Shown in pieces: positions 25,068-33,508 of a DNA stretch of 64,000 nucleotides. The DNA is from Jeongeupia sp. HS-3. GTDB taxonomy: Bacteria > Pseudomonadota > Gammaproteobacteria > Burkholderiales > Chitinibacteraceae. The notes beneath the pieces are model-generated. The model saw only the letters and a program-made list of their open reading frames with translations, was not told the DNA's origin and did not search any database. The stretch lies in contig NZ_AP024094.1 of NCBI RefSeq assembly GCF_015140455.1, positions 1,364,001-1,428,000 of the forward strand. Reading direction: 5' to 3'. The translations under genes and the position numbers were made by a program. Every line of letters starts with the position of its first letter. Within the stretch, counting starts at the first letter, position 1.

Positions 25068-25606
25068 TGAGCGCCTTCGCCGATACCCGCACTCGCGGGT
25101 TTACCCTCATCGAATTGCTGATCACGATTGCAATCATTGCCATTCTGGTGGCCATTGCGGTGCCCAATTTTTCCGGTTGGCTACAGCGGGAGCGCTTGCG
25201 TGGGACTGCCGCCGAAGTGCAAGGCTGGATCAAATACGCGCGTTCCGAGGCGACCCGCCGCAATGCGCCGGTTTATCTGCAAGCCACCACCGGCAGCAAC
25301 TGGAGCTTGATTGCCAGCACACAAAGTGCGGCCTGTACCGTGCTTGATCCCTGCGACTTGAAAAGCTTTAACGCTGCACGCAACCCGCAGCTTGATCTTG
25401 CTGCAGTTTCAAGCAATTTCTCCGGCACTCAAATCAGCCCTATTGATGGCCTACTGACCTATTCGGGCGGAACCAGCAATACCGAGTCACTTACTGTCGG
25501 CAGTGGCAACTACCAACTGCAGATCAGGGTCAGCCGTACCGGAATGACCTCCGTATGTGTTGCATCGGACAAACCGGCAATCGGGGGCTATGCAGCATGC
25601 AGCTGA
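25067..25606 (+). CDS. fimT: GspH/FimT-type minor pseudopilin
   Basis: A 179-residue prepilin. The leader [11 protein letters not shown] precedes FTLIELLITIAIIAILVAIA. The GspH/FimT domain has WLQRERLRGTAAEVQGWIKYARSEATRRN, the hallmark of this family. A C-terminal pair of cysteines (SVCVASDKP, YAACS) fits FimT. The start shares one base with the previous stop (TAATG), so translation is coupled. FimT-type pilins in some bacteria bind DNA during natural transformation; whether this one does is unknown. Confidence 0.88.
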   Translation: MSAFADTRTRGFTLIELLITIAIIAILVAIAVPNFSGWLQRERLRGTAAEVQGWIKYARSEATRRNAPVYLQATTGSNWSLIASTQSAACTVLDPCDLKSFNAARNPQLDLAAVSSNFSGTQISPIDGLLTYSGGTSNTESLTVGSGNYQLQIRVSRTGMTSVCVASDKPAIGGYAACS

Positions 25607-26259
25607 GTATGCAGCGTGGCATCACGCTAATGGAAATACTGATTGCGCTCGCCATCGGCGTATTGCTGCTCAGTGCAGCGGCATCGATCGGACTGAGCAG
25701 CCTCGCCGGCAACAAGGATGCGTTAATCAATGCCAACACCCAGCAGGAATTGCAGACCGTATCGATGGCCATTACGCGCGAACTGCGTCGGTCCGGCTAT
25801 GCCAATACCGAAGCGGTGGCCCCCACTTTTCGCCAGATATGGTTTTTTGGCGGAAGCGGCCAGAACGATCATAACTGCGTCGTCTTTCGCTATGACCGCC
25901 TGCCGGAAAGCACGACGCTCGCCCCTCCTGGAAACGGCACGCTGACCGCTGCCGAGGTACGCGGCGTACGCCTGAATGGCAATCGCATTGAAATTCTGAC
26001 GACCGGGAACCTTGGTGCCCCCGCCAATTGCGCGGCAGCCGGCACCTGGGAGCCGCTGACCAGCACCAACCTGACGGTCACGGCCGATACCGGACTCGAC
26101 CTTGATTACCGCATTGTGCGACTGCAGTCTGACGGCCTCCCGCTAGCCAACGATGTAACCATCACGCTCAGCGCGCAATCGTCCAACGGCAACGCCTCGA
26201 CCCTTGCCCAGACCGTCTTGCTGCGCAACCGTCCACAGGTCATGGCCCCAACGCCGTAA
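25597..26259 (+). CDS. pilW: PilW-type minor pilin
   Basis: About 220 residues. The prepilin leader MQLSMQRG is followed by ITLMEILIALAIGVLLLSAA. The rest has the PilW layout: a long alpha helix (QELQTVSMAITRELRRSGYANTE), then a beta-rich domain with FRYDR and a late LDYRIVRLQSDG. It overlaps the fimT-like gene by 10 bp. A second ATG at 25609 would remove four residues; both keep the cleavage site. Confidence 0.85.
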   Translation: MQLSMQRGITLMEILIALAIGVLLLSAAASIGLSSLAGNKDALINANTQQELQTVSMAITRELRRSGYANTEAVAPTFRQIWFFGGSGQNDHNCVVFRYDRLPESTTLAPPGNGTLTAAEVRGVRLNGNRIEILTTGNLGAPANCAAAGTWEPLTSTNLTVTADTGLDLDYRIVRLQSDGLPLANDVTITLSAQSSNGNASTLAQTVLLRNRPQVMAPTP

Positions 26260-26272
26260 CTCGGAGTTCCAT

Positions 26273-27601
26273 ATGCCACACCCGACTTCCCGCTTGCGAC
26301 AACATGGCGTTGCGGCCTTGCTCGTCACCGTACTGATCGCACTGGTTGCGGCCGTTGCCAGTGTTTATGCGTCACGCGCCACCCTCACTGCACAGCAGAG
26401 CGCCAGCAATGATTACCAGCAAATGCTTGCACGTACTGCGGCTGAAGAAGGTGCCGATCAGTTCACCAAACAGGTTTTAGATGATTTGGCAGAGCTATCC
26501 AAGGCCACGCCTGGTACAACCTACGTCCTGCAAGCGGGCACCAGCAGCCCCTCATCGACTTGCGCACCGGGTAGTGCTGAGTTGCCATATGAATTCAAAT
26601 CGACCTATGCCGATAGCACCAATAAGAAGATTTTTGCAAATAGCAAATTCTATACTCGCTCGGTATCACCGATAGCGGCTGTAACCGGTACAGACCAAGG
26701 CACTGCGTGGGCTGTCCGTGCGCAGATCAGCGGAGACAAGATTTTGCTGGACAGTGTTGGTTGCACCGGCAACGCTGGCGTGGGACACGCAATATGCTCG
26801 GCCGCGCCCACACTCGCCCGCACTCGGCGCACATTGGAGCTAGAGGGATTGGTAAACCTTGGCAGCAGTGCGGTGACGGTCGGCAACTACGTAGACTCTA
26901 GGGGGGCGATTAACGTCACTACGGCAACTCCCAGCGACCCCAAACCTAAATGTGCGATGACCTACGGCGATAGTTATAACTACGTGGGATCTCCCGGATT
27001 GCAGTGCGAATCGGGCGCGTGCATACCACTCGCCAATGCAGGGCTAAAAAATAATCTATTTCAGCAAATATTTGGCGCAACCAAAGCTGACATTGCAGCC
27101 AATGCGGATCGTGTTCTTGCAGGAGGCTGCGCTGGCAGTAGCATTACCGGATTGGTTGATGATGAAGTGGTATGGATCAATGGGGATGTCACCAATTGCA
27201 CATTCGAGGGCTCTACCAAAGCAGTTATTATCGTAAATGGCAATATAAGAGGGAGCTTGAGGGCCACAGGCCTTGTTTACGCCAATAACCTATACCAATC
27301 AGGCGAAGTCGAAGTTTTAGGCTCGATTGTCGTCGAAAATGCTTGGGACAAAGGTGCCCTTGGTGAGCTATTTACCAATGGATATCATCAATATCCGAAC
27401 CACATCAATGACGAAGCGCCGGGCGCCACTTTTAGTGATGGTGTTTTCAGCCCTACCTACGGTGCAGCGCCCACGAACCAATCGCTGACCGTCACCCACT
27501 CGGCGTCCGGAGCCATCAAGGTCAACTACAAGTCATTCACTTTCAAACCCATCGTACCCATCGTAACCAAATCCTTTCCTGGCTCTTGGATCGATTTCTG
27601 A
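26273..27601 (+). CDS. pilX: PilX-like pilus assembly protein with beta-solenoid-like domain
   Basis: A 442-residue protein, much longer than classical PilX (about 170-200). The N-terminus (QHGVAALLVTVLIALVAAVA) is the PilX-type membrane helix without the usual Glu5. The middle and C-terminal parts carry repeating VDDEVVWINGDVTNC, VIIVNGNIRGSLRATGLVYA and EVEVLGSIVVENA strands, suggesting a beta-solenoid. Base composition falls clearly in 26880-27450, with more A/T-ending codons than its neighbours. Position and N-terminus suggest a minor pilin or tip protein, but the function of the large domain is not known. Confidence 0.75.
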   Translation: MPHPTSRLRQHGVAALLVTVLIALVAAVASVYASRATLTAQQSASNDYQQMLARTAAEEGADQFTKQVLDDLAELSKATPGTTYVLQAGTSSPSSTCAPGSAELPYEFKSTYADSTNKKIFANSKFYTRSVSPIAAVTGTDQGTAWAVRAQISGDKILLDSVGCTGNAGVGHAICSAAPTLARTRRTLELEGLVNLGSSAVTVGNYVDSRGAINVTTATPSDPKPKCAMTYGDSYNYVGSPGLQCESGACIPLANAGLKNNLFQQIFGATKADIAANADRVLAGGCAGSSITGLVDDEVVWINGDVTNCTFEGSTKAVIIVNGNIRGSLRATGLVYANNLYQSGEVEVLGSIVVENAWDKGALGELFTNGYHQYPNHINDEAPGATFSDGVFSPTYGAAPTNQSLTVTHSASGAIKVNYKSFTFKPIVPIVTKSFPGSWIDF

Positions 27602-27610
27602 GTCTGAACA

Positions 27611-28264
27611 ATGAAAACGCTCAAAGGCTTCAGCCTGATCGAAATATTGGTAAGCGTAGTCATCCTAGCCGTCACGGCGCTCGCATTGTCACGCTTCAAC
27701 GCTGTGCAACAGCAAAATGCAATGGCGGCACATGAACGGCTGGAAGCGACGCGCCTTGCCGAACGGATGATGGAAGGCGTACTCAACTACGCGCGAACCC
27801 GCTCCGACCCCGACAGCGCCGGCATGGACTTTTCCGGCATTACACTCGTTCGCAATAGTGCAACGGCGTTTGACAACACCAGCATTGCCGGCCAGACCAG
27901 CACCTATAACGTAGCGGTGCGGTTTGACAGTGCGCCGGACTGGGTTGACGATGCGGCCACAAGCGACGATACCTTGGCATTCAAGACCCAAGTAAATGTC
28001 ACTTGGGCCGATAGTGTCGGTGCGAGCCAAGTCGTCACCATCAGCCAGGACATCTATACACCCAAGCAAGAAAAACTGGCCCCCCCCCTGCCTGCCACCT
28101 GTCCGGCAGAAACCAGCACCTTCCCCGTTACCGCATATTCCTATTACACGATAGGAAGCGGAACTACGGCCAAGCTGTACTACTGCAAGTCGGCGACAGG
28201 CTGCACAGGTACGCCCGCGGCGCAAGCCGCGCAATGGACCTTGGTACGCGGTACTTGTTCGTGA
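27611..28264 (+). CDS. pilV: PilV-type minor pilin
   Basis: 217 residues. The short leader MKTLKG precedes FSLIEILVSVVILAVTALAL, then the PilV-like helix (RFNAVQQQNAMAAHERLEATRLAERMMEGVLNYAR). The C-terminal part has several cysteines (TCPAET, YYCKSATGCTG, GTCS). It is the last gene of the minor pilin operon, 9 bp after pilX. Confidence 0.85.
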   Translation: MKTLKGFSLIEILVSVVILAVTALALSRFNAVQQQNAMAAHERLEATRLAERMMEGVLNYARTRSDPDSAGMDFSGITLVRNSATAFDNTSIAGQTSTYNVAVRFDSAPDWVDDAATSDDTLAFKTQVNVTWADSVGASQVVTISQDIYTPKQEKLAPPLPATCPAETSTFPVTAYSYYTIGSGTTAKLYYCKSATGCTGTPAAQAAQWTLVRGTCS

Positions 28265-28341
28265 TACGGACTGCCGTTGTCACGCATACGCAGTGTAATT
28301 CGTTTATGATTGCGCCTCCCCGGGACGTCCCAGGCCGGTAA

Positions 28342-28366
28342 CAGGGCTGCTGCAATGGCAGCCCTG
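28342..28366 (+). promoter_or_regulatory. Strong leader hairpin before the decarboxylase gene
   Basis: CAGGGCTGC-TGCAATG-GCAGCCCTG, a perfect 9-bp stem. It has no T-tract after it, so it is either a weak end for the pilin transcript or a 5' leader structure of the decarboxylase mRNA, 54 bp before its start. Confidence 0.45.
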
Positions 28367-28420
28367 CCAGAGGTACCGCGCTCCCTTTCCTTATAACGCT
28401 CCTGGAAAGGTTAACCCCTC

Positions 28421-30685
28421 ATGCGTTTTTACTTTCCTCTCGTCATCATCGACGAAGATTTCCGCTCCGAAAACACCAGCGGCTCCGGTATCCGCGAGCT
28501 GGCCGCGGCCATCGAGGCCGAGGGCATGGATGTCATCGGTTACACCAGCTATGGCGACCTGACCAGCTTCGCGCAGCAGCAAAGCCGCGCCGCCGGTTTC
28601 ATCCTGTCGATCGACGATGAAGAGTTCGGTGGTGGTTCGCATCAGGAAACCCAGGATGCGCTGAACAGCCTGCGCAATTTCGTCGCCGAAATCCGCCGCC
28701 GCAACCCGGACATCCCGATTTATCTGTACGGTGAAACGCGCACCGCCCGCCACATCCCCAACGATGTGCTGCGCGAACTGCATGGCTTCATCCATATGCA
28801 CGAAGACACGCCAGAATTCGTCGCACGGCACATCATCCGCGAAGCCAAGAGCTATCTGGATACGCTGGCGCCACCGTTCTTCCGCGCGCTGACGCATTAC
28901 GCCCAAGACGGCTCGTACTCGTGGCACTGCCCGGGACACTCGGGTGGCGTGGCTTTCCTGAAGTCGCCGGTCGGCCAGATGTTCCACCAGTTTTTCGGCG
29001 AGAACATGCTGCGCGCCGACGTCTGCAATGCGGTGGATGAACTCGGCCAGCTGCTCGACCATACCGGCCCGGTTGCCGCGTCCGAGCGCAACGCGGCGCG
29101 CATTTTCAATTGCGATCATCTGTTCTTCGTCACCAATGGCACGTCGACGTCGAACAAGATCGTCTGGCACAGCACCGTGGCGCCGGGCGATATCGTCGTG
29201 GTCGACCGCAACTGCCACAAATCGATCCTGCACGCGATCATGATGACCGGCGCGGTGCCGATCTTCCTGACGCCGACGCGCAACCATTACGGCATCATCG
29301 GGCCGATTCCGCGCAGCGAGTTCGAGCCGGAAAGCATCCGCCGCAAGATGCTGGCCAACCCGTTCTGCCGCGAGAAGCTCGAAGCCAACCCGGACGTGAA
29401 GCCGCGCGTGCTGACGATCACCCAGTCGACCTACGACGGCATCATGTACAACGTCGAAGAGATCAAGGGTCTCTTGGACGGCGAAATCGATACGCTGCAC
29501 TTCGACGAAGCCTGGCTGCCGCACGCGGCTTTCCACGATTTCTACGGCGACTACCACGCGATCGGCGAAGGCCGGCCGCGCTGCGATACCTCGATGGTGT
29601 TTTCGACCCAGTCGACACACAAGCTGCTCGCCGGCCTGTCGCAGGCATCGCAGATCTTGGTGCAGGACGCCAACGACAACAAGCTCGACCGCGACATCTT
29701 CAACGAGGCGTACCTGATGCACACCTCGACGTCGCCGCAGTACGCGATCATCGCCTCGTGCGATGTCGCCGCGGCGATGATGGAGCCGCCGGGCGGCACC
29801 GCGCTGGTTGAGGAGTCGCTGGCCGAGTCGCTGGAATTCCGCCGCGCGATGCGCAAGGTCGACGAGGAATACGGCAGCGACTGGTGGTTCCGCGTCTGGG
29901 GCCCGGACGATCTGACCGATGAAGGTCTGGATCACCGCGATGCCTGGATGCTCAAGGCCGGTGAATCGTGGCACGGCTTCGGCGATATCGCCGAAGGTTT
30001 CAACCTGCTCGACCCGATCAAGGCGACCATCATCACCCCGGGGCTGAATGTCGACGGCGACTTCGCCGAGGCGGGTATTCCGGCATCGATCGTCAGCAAA
30101 TATCTGGCCGAGCACGGCGTGGTGATCGAAAAGACTGGCCTGTACTCGTTCTTTATTCTGTTCACCATCGGCATCACCAAGGGCCGCTGGAACACGTTGC
30201 TGACCACACTGCAACAGTTCAAGGACGATTACGACAAGAACGCGCCGCTGTGGCGTGTACTGCCGGACTTCGTGCAGCAATTCCCGCAGTACGAGCGCAT
30301 CGGCCTGCATGAGCTTTGCCAGCAGATCCACGGCATCTACAAGGCCAACAACGTCGCCAAGCTGACGACCGAAATGTACTTGTCCGATCTGGTACCGGCG
30401 ATGAAGCCGGCCAAGGCGTTCAGCAAAATGGCGCATCGCGATATCGAGCGCGTGCCGCTGGACGAACTCGAAGGCCGGATCACCGCGGTGATGCTGACGC
30501 CGTATCCGCCGGGCATTCCGCTGCTGATTCCGGGCGAGGTGTTCAACGCCACCATCGTTGACTACCTCAAGTTCGCGCGCGAATTCAATCAGCGCTTCCC
30601 GGGTTTTGAAACCTACATCCACGGTCTGGTGACCGAGGATGCCGGCGGCGCCAGGGGTTATTTCGTCGATTGCGTCATCGAGTAA
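28421..30685 (+). CDS. Lysine/arginine/ornithine decarboxylase (PLP, fold type I)
   Basis: A 754-residue decarboxylase of the AdiA/LdcC/SpeC family that turns a basic amino acid into a diamine and CO2, used in acid resistance and polyamine supply. Domains: N-terminal response-regulator-like wing (residues 1-130), PLP-binding core with HCPGHSGG, TNGTSTSNK and the Schiff-base lysine in STQSTHKLLAG (near residue 395), then the C-terminal domain with YPPGIPLLIPGE. Substrate choice among lysine, arginine and ornithine is not readable with confidence. It is a single gene with its own terminator, following the pilin operon. Confidence 0.9.
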   Translation: MRFYFPLVIIDEDFRSENTSGSGIRELAAAIEAEGMDVIGYTSYGDLTSFAQQQSRAAGFILSIDDEEFGGGSHQETQDALNSLRNFVAEIRRRNPDIPIYLYGETRTARHIPNDVLRELHGFIHMHEDTPEFVARHIIREAKSYLDTLAPPFFRALTHYAQDGSYSWHCPGHSGGVAFLKSPVGQMFHQFFGENMLRADVCNAVDELGQLLDHTGPVAASERNAARIFNCDHLFFVTNGTSTSNKIVWHSTVAPGDIVVVDRNCHKSILHAIMMTGAVPIFLTPTRNHYGIIGPIPRSEFEPESIRRKMLANPFCREKLEANPDVKPRVLTITQSTYDGIMYNVEEIKGLLDGEIDTLHFDEAWLPHAAFHDFYGDYHAIGEGRPRCDTSMVFSTQSTHKLLAGLSQASQILVQDANDNKLDRDIFNEAYLMHTSTSPQYAIIASCDVAAAMMEPPGGTALVEESLAESLEFRRAMRKVDEEYGSDWWFRVWGPDDLTDEGLDHRDAWMLKAGESWHGFGDIAEGFNLLDPIKATIITPGLNVDGDFAEAGIPASIVSKYLAEHGVVIEKTGLYSFFILFTIGITKGRWNTLLTTLQQFKDDYDKNAPLWRVLPDFVQQFPQYERIGLHELCQQIHGIYKANNVAKLTTEMYLSDLVPAMKPAKAFSKMAHRDIERVPLDELEGRITAVMLTPYPPGIPLLIPGEVFNATIVDYLKFAREFNQRFPGFETYIHGLVTEDAGGARGYFVDCVIE

Positions 30686-30701
30686 ATCGACGTCTGTCGT
30701 G

Positions 30702-30731
30702 AAAAAAGCCGCCTTGAAAGGCGGCTTTTTC
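30702..30731 (+). terminator. Intrinsic terminator after the decarboxylase
   Basis: AAAAAAGCCGCCTT-GA-AAGGCGGCTTTTT, starting 16 bp after the stop codon. It lies between convergent genes and may serve both. Confidence 0.85.
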
Positions 30732-30756
30732 TTTGGAACTCGGGCTGGCGATCGGT

Positions 30757-31062
30757 TTATTTCTGCGACAGGATCCAGCTCGCCAGCTGCTGCGCTTCGG
30801 CCTCGGAGACCGCGGCTGGCGGCATCACCATCGTGCCCCACACGCCCGAACCACCCTTGCGGATCTTTGCGGCCAGCTTTGCTGGCGCGCTCTTGTCGCC
30901 ACGATATTTATCGGCCACCTGCTTGAAACCGGGGCCAACGATTTTCTGGCTCATGCTGTGACAGGCCATGCAGCCCTTGCTGTTCGCCAACTGCTGCGGC
31001 GTCAGCGCCCATACCGGTGCGGCGGCGACAAACGCAAGGCAGGCAAGAAAACGAAGTGGCAT
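30757..31062 (-). CDS. Cytochrome c (class I, c551/c552-like)
   Basis: A 101-residue periplasmic electron carrier. The signal peptide MPLRFLACLAFVAAAPVWA is followed by one haem c site CMACH (Cys31-His35). The distal axial methionine is in GTMVMPPAAVSEAEAQQLASWIL, the usual class I C-terminus. The Gly/Pro stretch IVGPGFKQVADKY is typical of c551/c552. No linked oxidase or reductase gene is next to it. Confidence 0.9.
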   Translation of the reverse strand: MPLRFLACLAFVAAAPVWALTPQQLANSKGCMACHSMSQKIVGPGFKQVADKYRGDKSAPAKLAAKIRKGGSGVWGTMVMPPAAVSEAEAQQLASWILSQK

Positions 31063-31240
31063 GGCAGCCTCCGGATATCAAAGTGCGACCTTAGCATACC
31101 CAATGGATTTGGCATGCGAGGTCAGATCAAGGCTTGCCATCCCAAGACCCGATCAGGCAGGCAACCGTCCCGCCGGCATTGCTGGCGAGCGCTGGCCGGC
31201 TTGGCTATGTTGGGACATCCATGCAGCAGGAAGCTATGGG

Positions 31241-32461
31241 ATGAATGCACCACGCAAGCCAGACGATGATTACTGTCCGGCCAACACCGCAGCACATTGG
31301 CTGGCACGCTATCGACGAATCCGCGCCGATACCGAGGCGCTGGCCGCGGGCTTGTCGCCGGAAGACCAGACGGTACAGTCGATGCCGGACGCCAGCCCGA
31401 GCAAATGGCACCGCGCGCATGTCAGCTGGTTCTTTGAACAGTTTCTGCTACAGCCGCTGCTGCCCGGCTACCGCTGTTTTGATCCGCGTTACGCCTTCCT
31501 GTTCAACTCGTATTACGTTTCGATCGGCCCACGTTACGAACGAGTGCAACGCGGCTTGATTACCCGGCCATCGGCCGCCGAAGTCAGCGATTACCGCAAC
31601 CATGTTGATACCGCCGTCACCCGTTTGCTTGAACAGGCGACGCCGGCCCAGTTAAACGATATCGCCCCGATTCTCGAACTCGGCCTGCAGCACGAACAGC
31701 AACATCAGGAGCTGATCTGTACCGATATCCTGCATGCGCTCTCGCACAACCCGCTGCACCCGGCCGTGGCACCGGGCTGGGCCTGGCCGACGCTCCCGGT
31801 GCATACCACCGGAACGGTCGACATCCAGGCCGGCGCCTACGCCATCGGCCATGCCGACGAACGCTTTGCCTTCGATAACGAAACCCCAAGGCACACCGTC
31901 TGGCTGCAGCAGACACATCTGGCAACACGGCTGGTCAGCAATGCCGACTGGCTGGCCTTTATCGCCGATGGTGGCTACGCCACGCCGGGCTTATGGCTCT
32001 CCGATGGCTGGGCTCACGCCAGACAACAAGCATGGCTCGCACCGCTATATTGGCGGCAGATCGATGGCGTATGGCTCAGCCTCACCCTAGCCGGCTTGCG
32101 CGAGATCGACCCAAGACTGCCGGCCTGTCACATCAGCTATTACGAAGCCGACGCCTTTGCCCGCTGGGCCGGGCAAAGGCTGCCTACCGAAACCGAATGG
32201 GAAGTCGCGGCAAGCGGCGGCGAGCTGAAAGACGCCTTCGGCCATGTCTGGCAATGGACCAGCAGCGCCTACGCCCCTTACCCCGGCTACCGGCCGCTGG
32301 CCGGTTCGCTCGGCGAATACAACGGCAAGTTCATGGTCAACCAGCTGGTGCTGCGCGGCAGTGCGTGCATCACGCCCGACAGCCATTCGCGCCTCAGCTA
32401 TCGCAACTTTTTCTACCCCCATCAACGCTGGCAGTTCAGCGGATTGCGCTTGGCCCACTGA
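31241..32461 (+). CDS. egtB: Ergothioneine biosynthesis sulfoxide synthase EgtB
   Basis: A 406-residue non-haem iron enzyme that joins a thiol to hercynine (trimethyl-histidine). The N-terminal DinB-like domain has the iron ligands in WHRAHVSWFFEQF and LQHEQQHQEL. The C-terminal formylglycine-generating-enzyme-like domain (residues ~195-406) ends with SRLSYRNFFYPHQRWQFSG. The start at 31241 follows AGGAAG. egtD lies 13 bp downstream. The thiol donor (cysteine or gamma-glutamylcysteine) cannot be read with certainty; no egtC or egtA is present nearby, so direct use of cysteine is possible. Confidence 0.92.
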   Translation: MNAPRKPDDDYCPANTAAHWLARYRRIRADTEALAAGLSPEDQTVQSMPDASPSKWHRAHVSWFFEQFLLQPLLPGYRCFDPRYAFLFNSYYVSIGPRYERVQRGLITRPSAAEVSDYRNHVDTAVTRLLEQATPAQLNDIAPILELGLQHEQQHQELICTDILHALSHNPLHPAVAPGWAWPTLPVHTTGTVDIQAGAYAIGHADERFAFDNETPRHTVWLQQTHLATRLVSNADWLAFIADGGYATPGLWLSDGWAHARQQAWLAPLYWRQIDGVWLSLTLAGLREIDPRLPACHISYYEADAFARWAGQRLPTETEWEVAASGGELKDAFGHVWQWTSSAYAPYPGYRPLAGSLGEYNGKFMVNQLVLRGSACITPDSHSRLSYRNFFYPHQRWQFSGLRLAH

Positions 32462-32474
32462 GCAAGGAGCCCCC

Positions 32475-33464
32475 ATGAACGACGATCATGCTGGATTCAT
32501 GGCCGATGTCATCACCGGCCTGAGCGCAACCCCCAAGCGCTTGCCACCCAAGTATTTCTACGATGCCGCCGGTTCGGCACTGTTTCTCGATATCACCCGC
32601 CTTGACGAGTATTACGTCACCCGTACCGAGCTGGCCATTCTGCAAACCCATGCCAGCGACATTGCCAGCCATATCCCGGCCGGATCGGCGCTGGTCGAAT
32701 TCGGCAGTGGTGCCAGCACCAAGATTCGCACCCTGCTCAACGCGTTGCCGCAGCTGGCTGCCTACGTGCCGGTCGACATTTCAACCGAACTGCTGGCGCA
32801 AGAAGCCGCCGAGTTAAGCCGGGATTTCCCAGGCCTGCCGATTTACCCCATCGCCGTGGACTTCACGACCGACTTCCGCTTGCCAAGTACGCTGGAAAAC
32901 CACCCCAAGGCCGGCTTTTTCCCCGGCTCAACCATCGGCAATTTTGAACCCAGAGAAGCGCAGCATTTTCTCGCCTGCGCCGCGCATACGCTTGGTGCTG
33001 GCGCCATATTCATCGTTGGCGTCGATCTGGAAAAATCGCCTGAAACACTGCACGCCGCCTACAACGATGCGGTCGGGATCACCGCGCGTTTCAATCTCAA
33101 CATGCTGACACGGATGCAGCGCGAGCTCGGCGCCACGCTTGATCCGCATGGCTTTCGTCACCATGCGTTTTACAACGAGATCGAGCGCCGGATTGAAATG
33201 CATCTGGTCGCCAACGGCGCACAGACCATACGCGTCAACGGCAACGCGTTCGAATTCGCCAACGGTGAAAGCATCCATACCGAAAACAGCTACAAGTACA
33301 CGCAAGCGCGGTTTGCCGATCTGGCCCGTAGCGCGGGCTGGGATATCGAAGCCAGCTGGACGGATTCGCAGCAGCATATGTCCATTCAGGCGCTGCGCTG
33401 TCGCCGTGGCGAATCGATGTCGGAGCGCCCTGATCATGCAAAATTGCATCCGCCTCCGGACTGA
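32475..33464 (+). CDS. egtD: L-histidine N(alpha)-methyltransferase EgtD
   Basis: A 329-residue SAM-dependent enzyme that trimethylates histidine to hercynine, the first ergothioneine step. Motifs: PPKYFYDAAGSALFLDIT, LVEFGSGASTKIRTLL (SAM loop), FFPGSTIGNFEP, HAFYNEIERRIEMHLV and ENSYKYT, all characteristic of EgtD. AAGGAG precedes the ATG. It forms a two-gene operon with egtB. The C-terminal tail beyond LRCRRGES is variable and likely disordered. Confidence 0.94.
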   Translation: MNDDHAGFMADVITGLSATPKRLPPKYFYDAAGSALFLDITRLDEYYVTRTELAILQTHASDIASHIPAGSALVEFGSGASTKIRTLLNALPQLAAYVPVDISTELLAQEAAELSRDFPGLPIYPIAVDFTTDFRLPSTLENHPKAGFFPGSTIGNFEPREAQHFLACAAHTLGAGAIFIVGVDLEKSPETLHAAYNDAVGITARFNLNMLTRMQRELGATLDPHGFRHHAFYNEIERRIEMHLVANGAQTIRVNGNAFEFANGESIHTENSYKYTQARFADLARSAGWDIEASWTDSQQHMSIQALRCRRGESMSERPDHAKLHPPPD

Positions 33465-33508
33465 AAGTCCTTAAAATCAATTCCCTCCTCCTTTTTCGCT
33501 CCCCACAC

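Noticed and set aside
28391-30841. 816-codon open frame on the minus strand opposite the decarboxylase gene
   Set aside because: It is the antisense shadow of a conserved 754-residue enzyme in G+C-rich DNA. It shows no domain and is rich in His, Arg and Gln, as expected from an opposite-strand reading.
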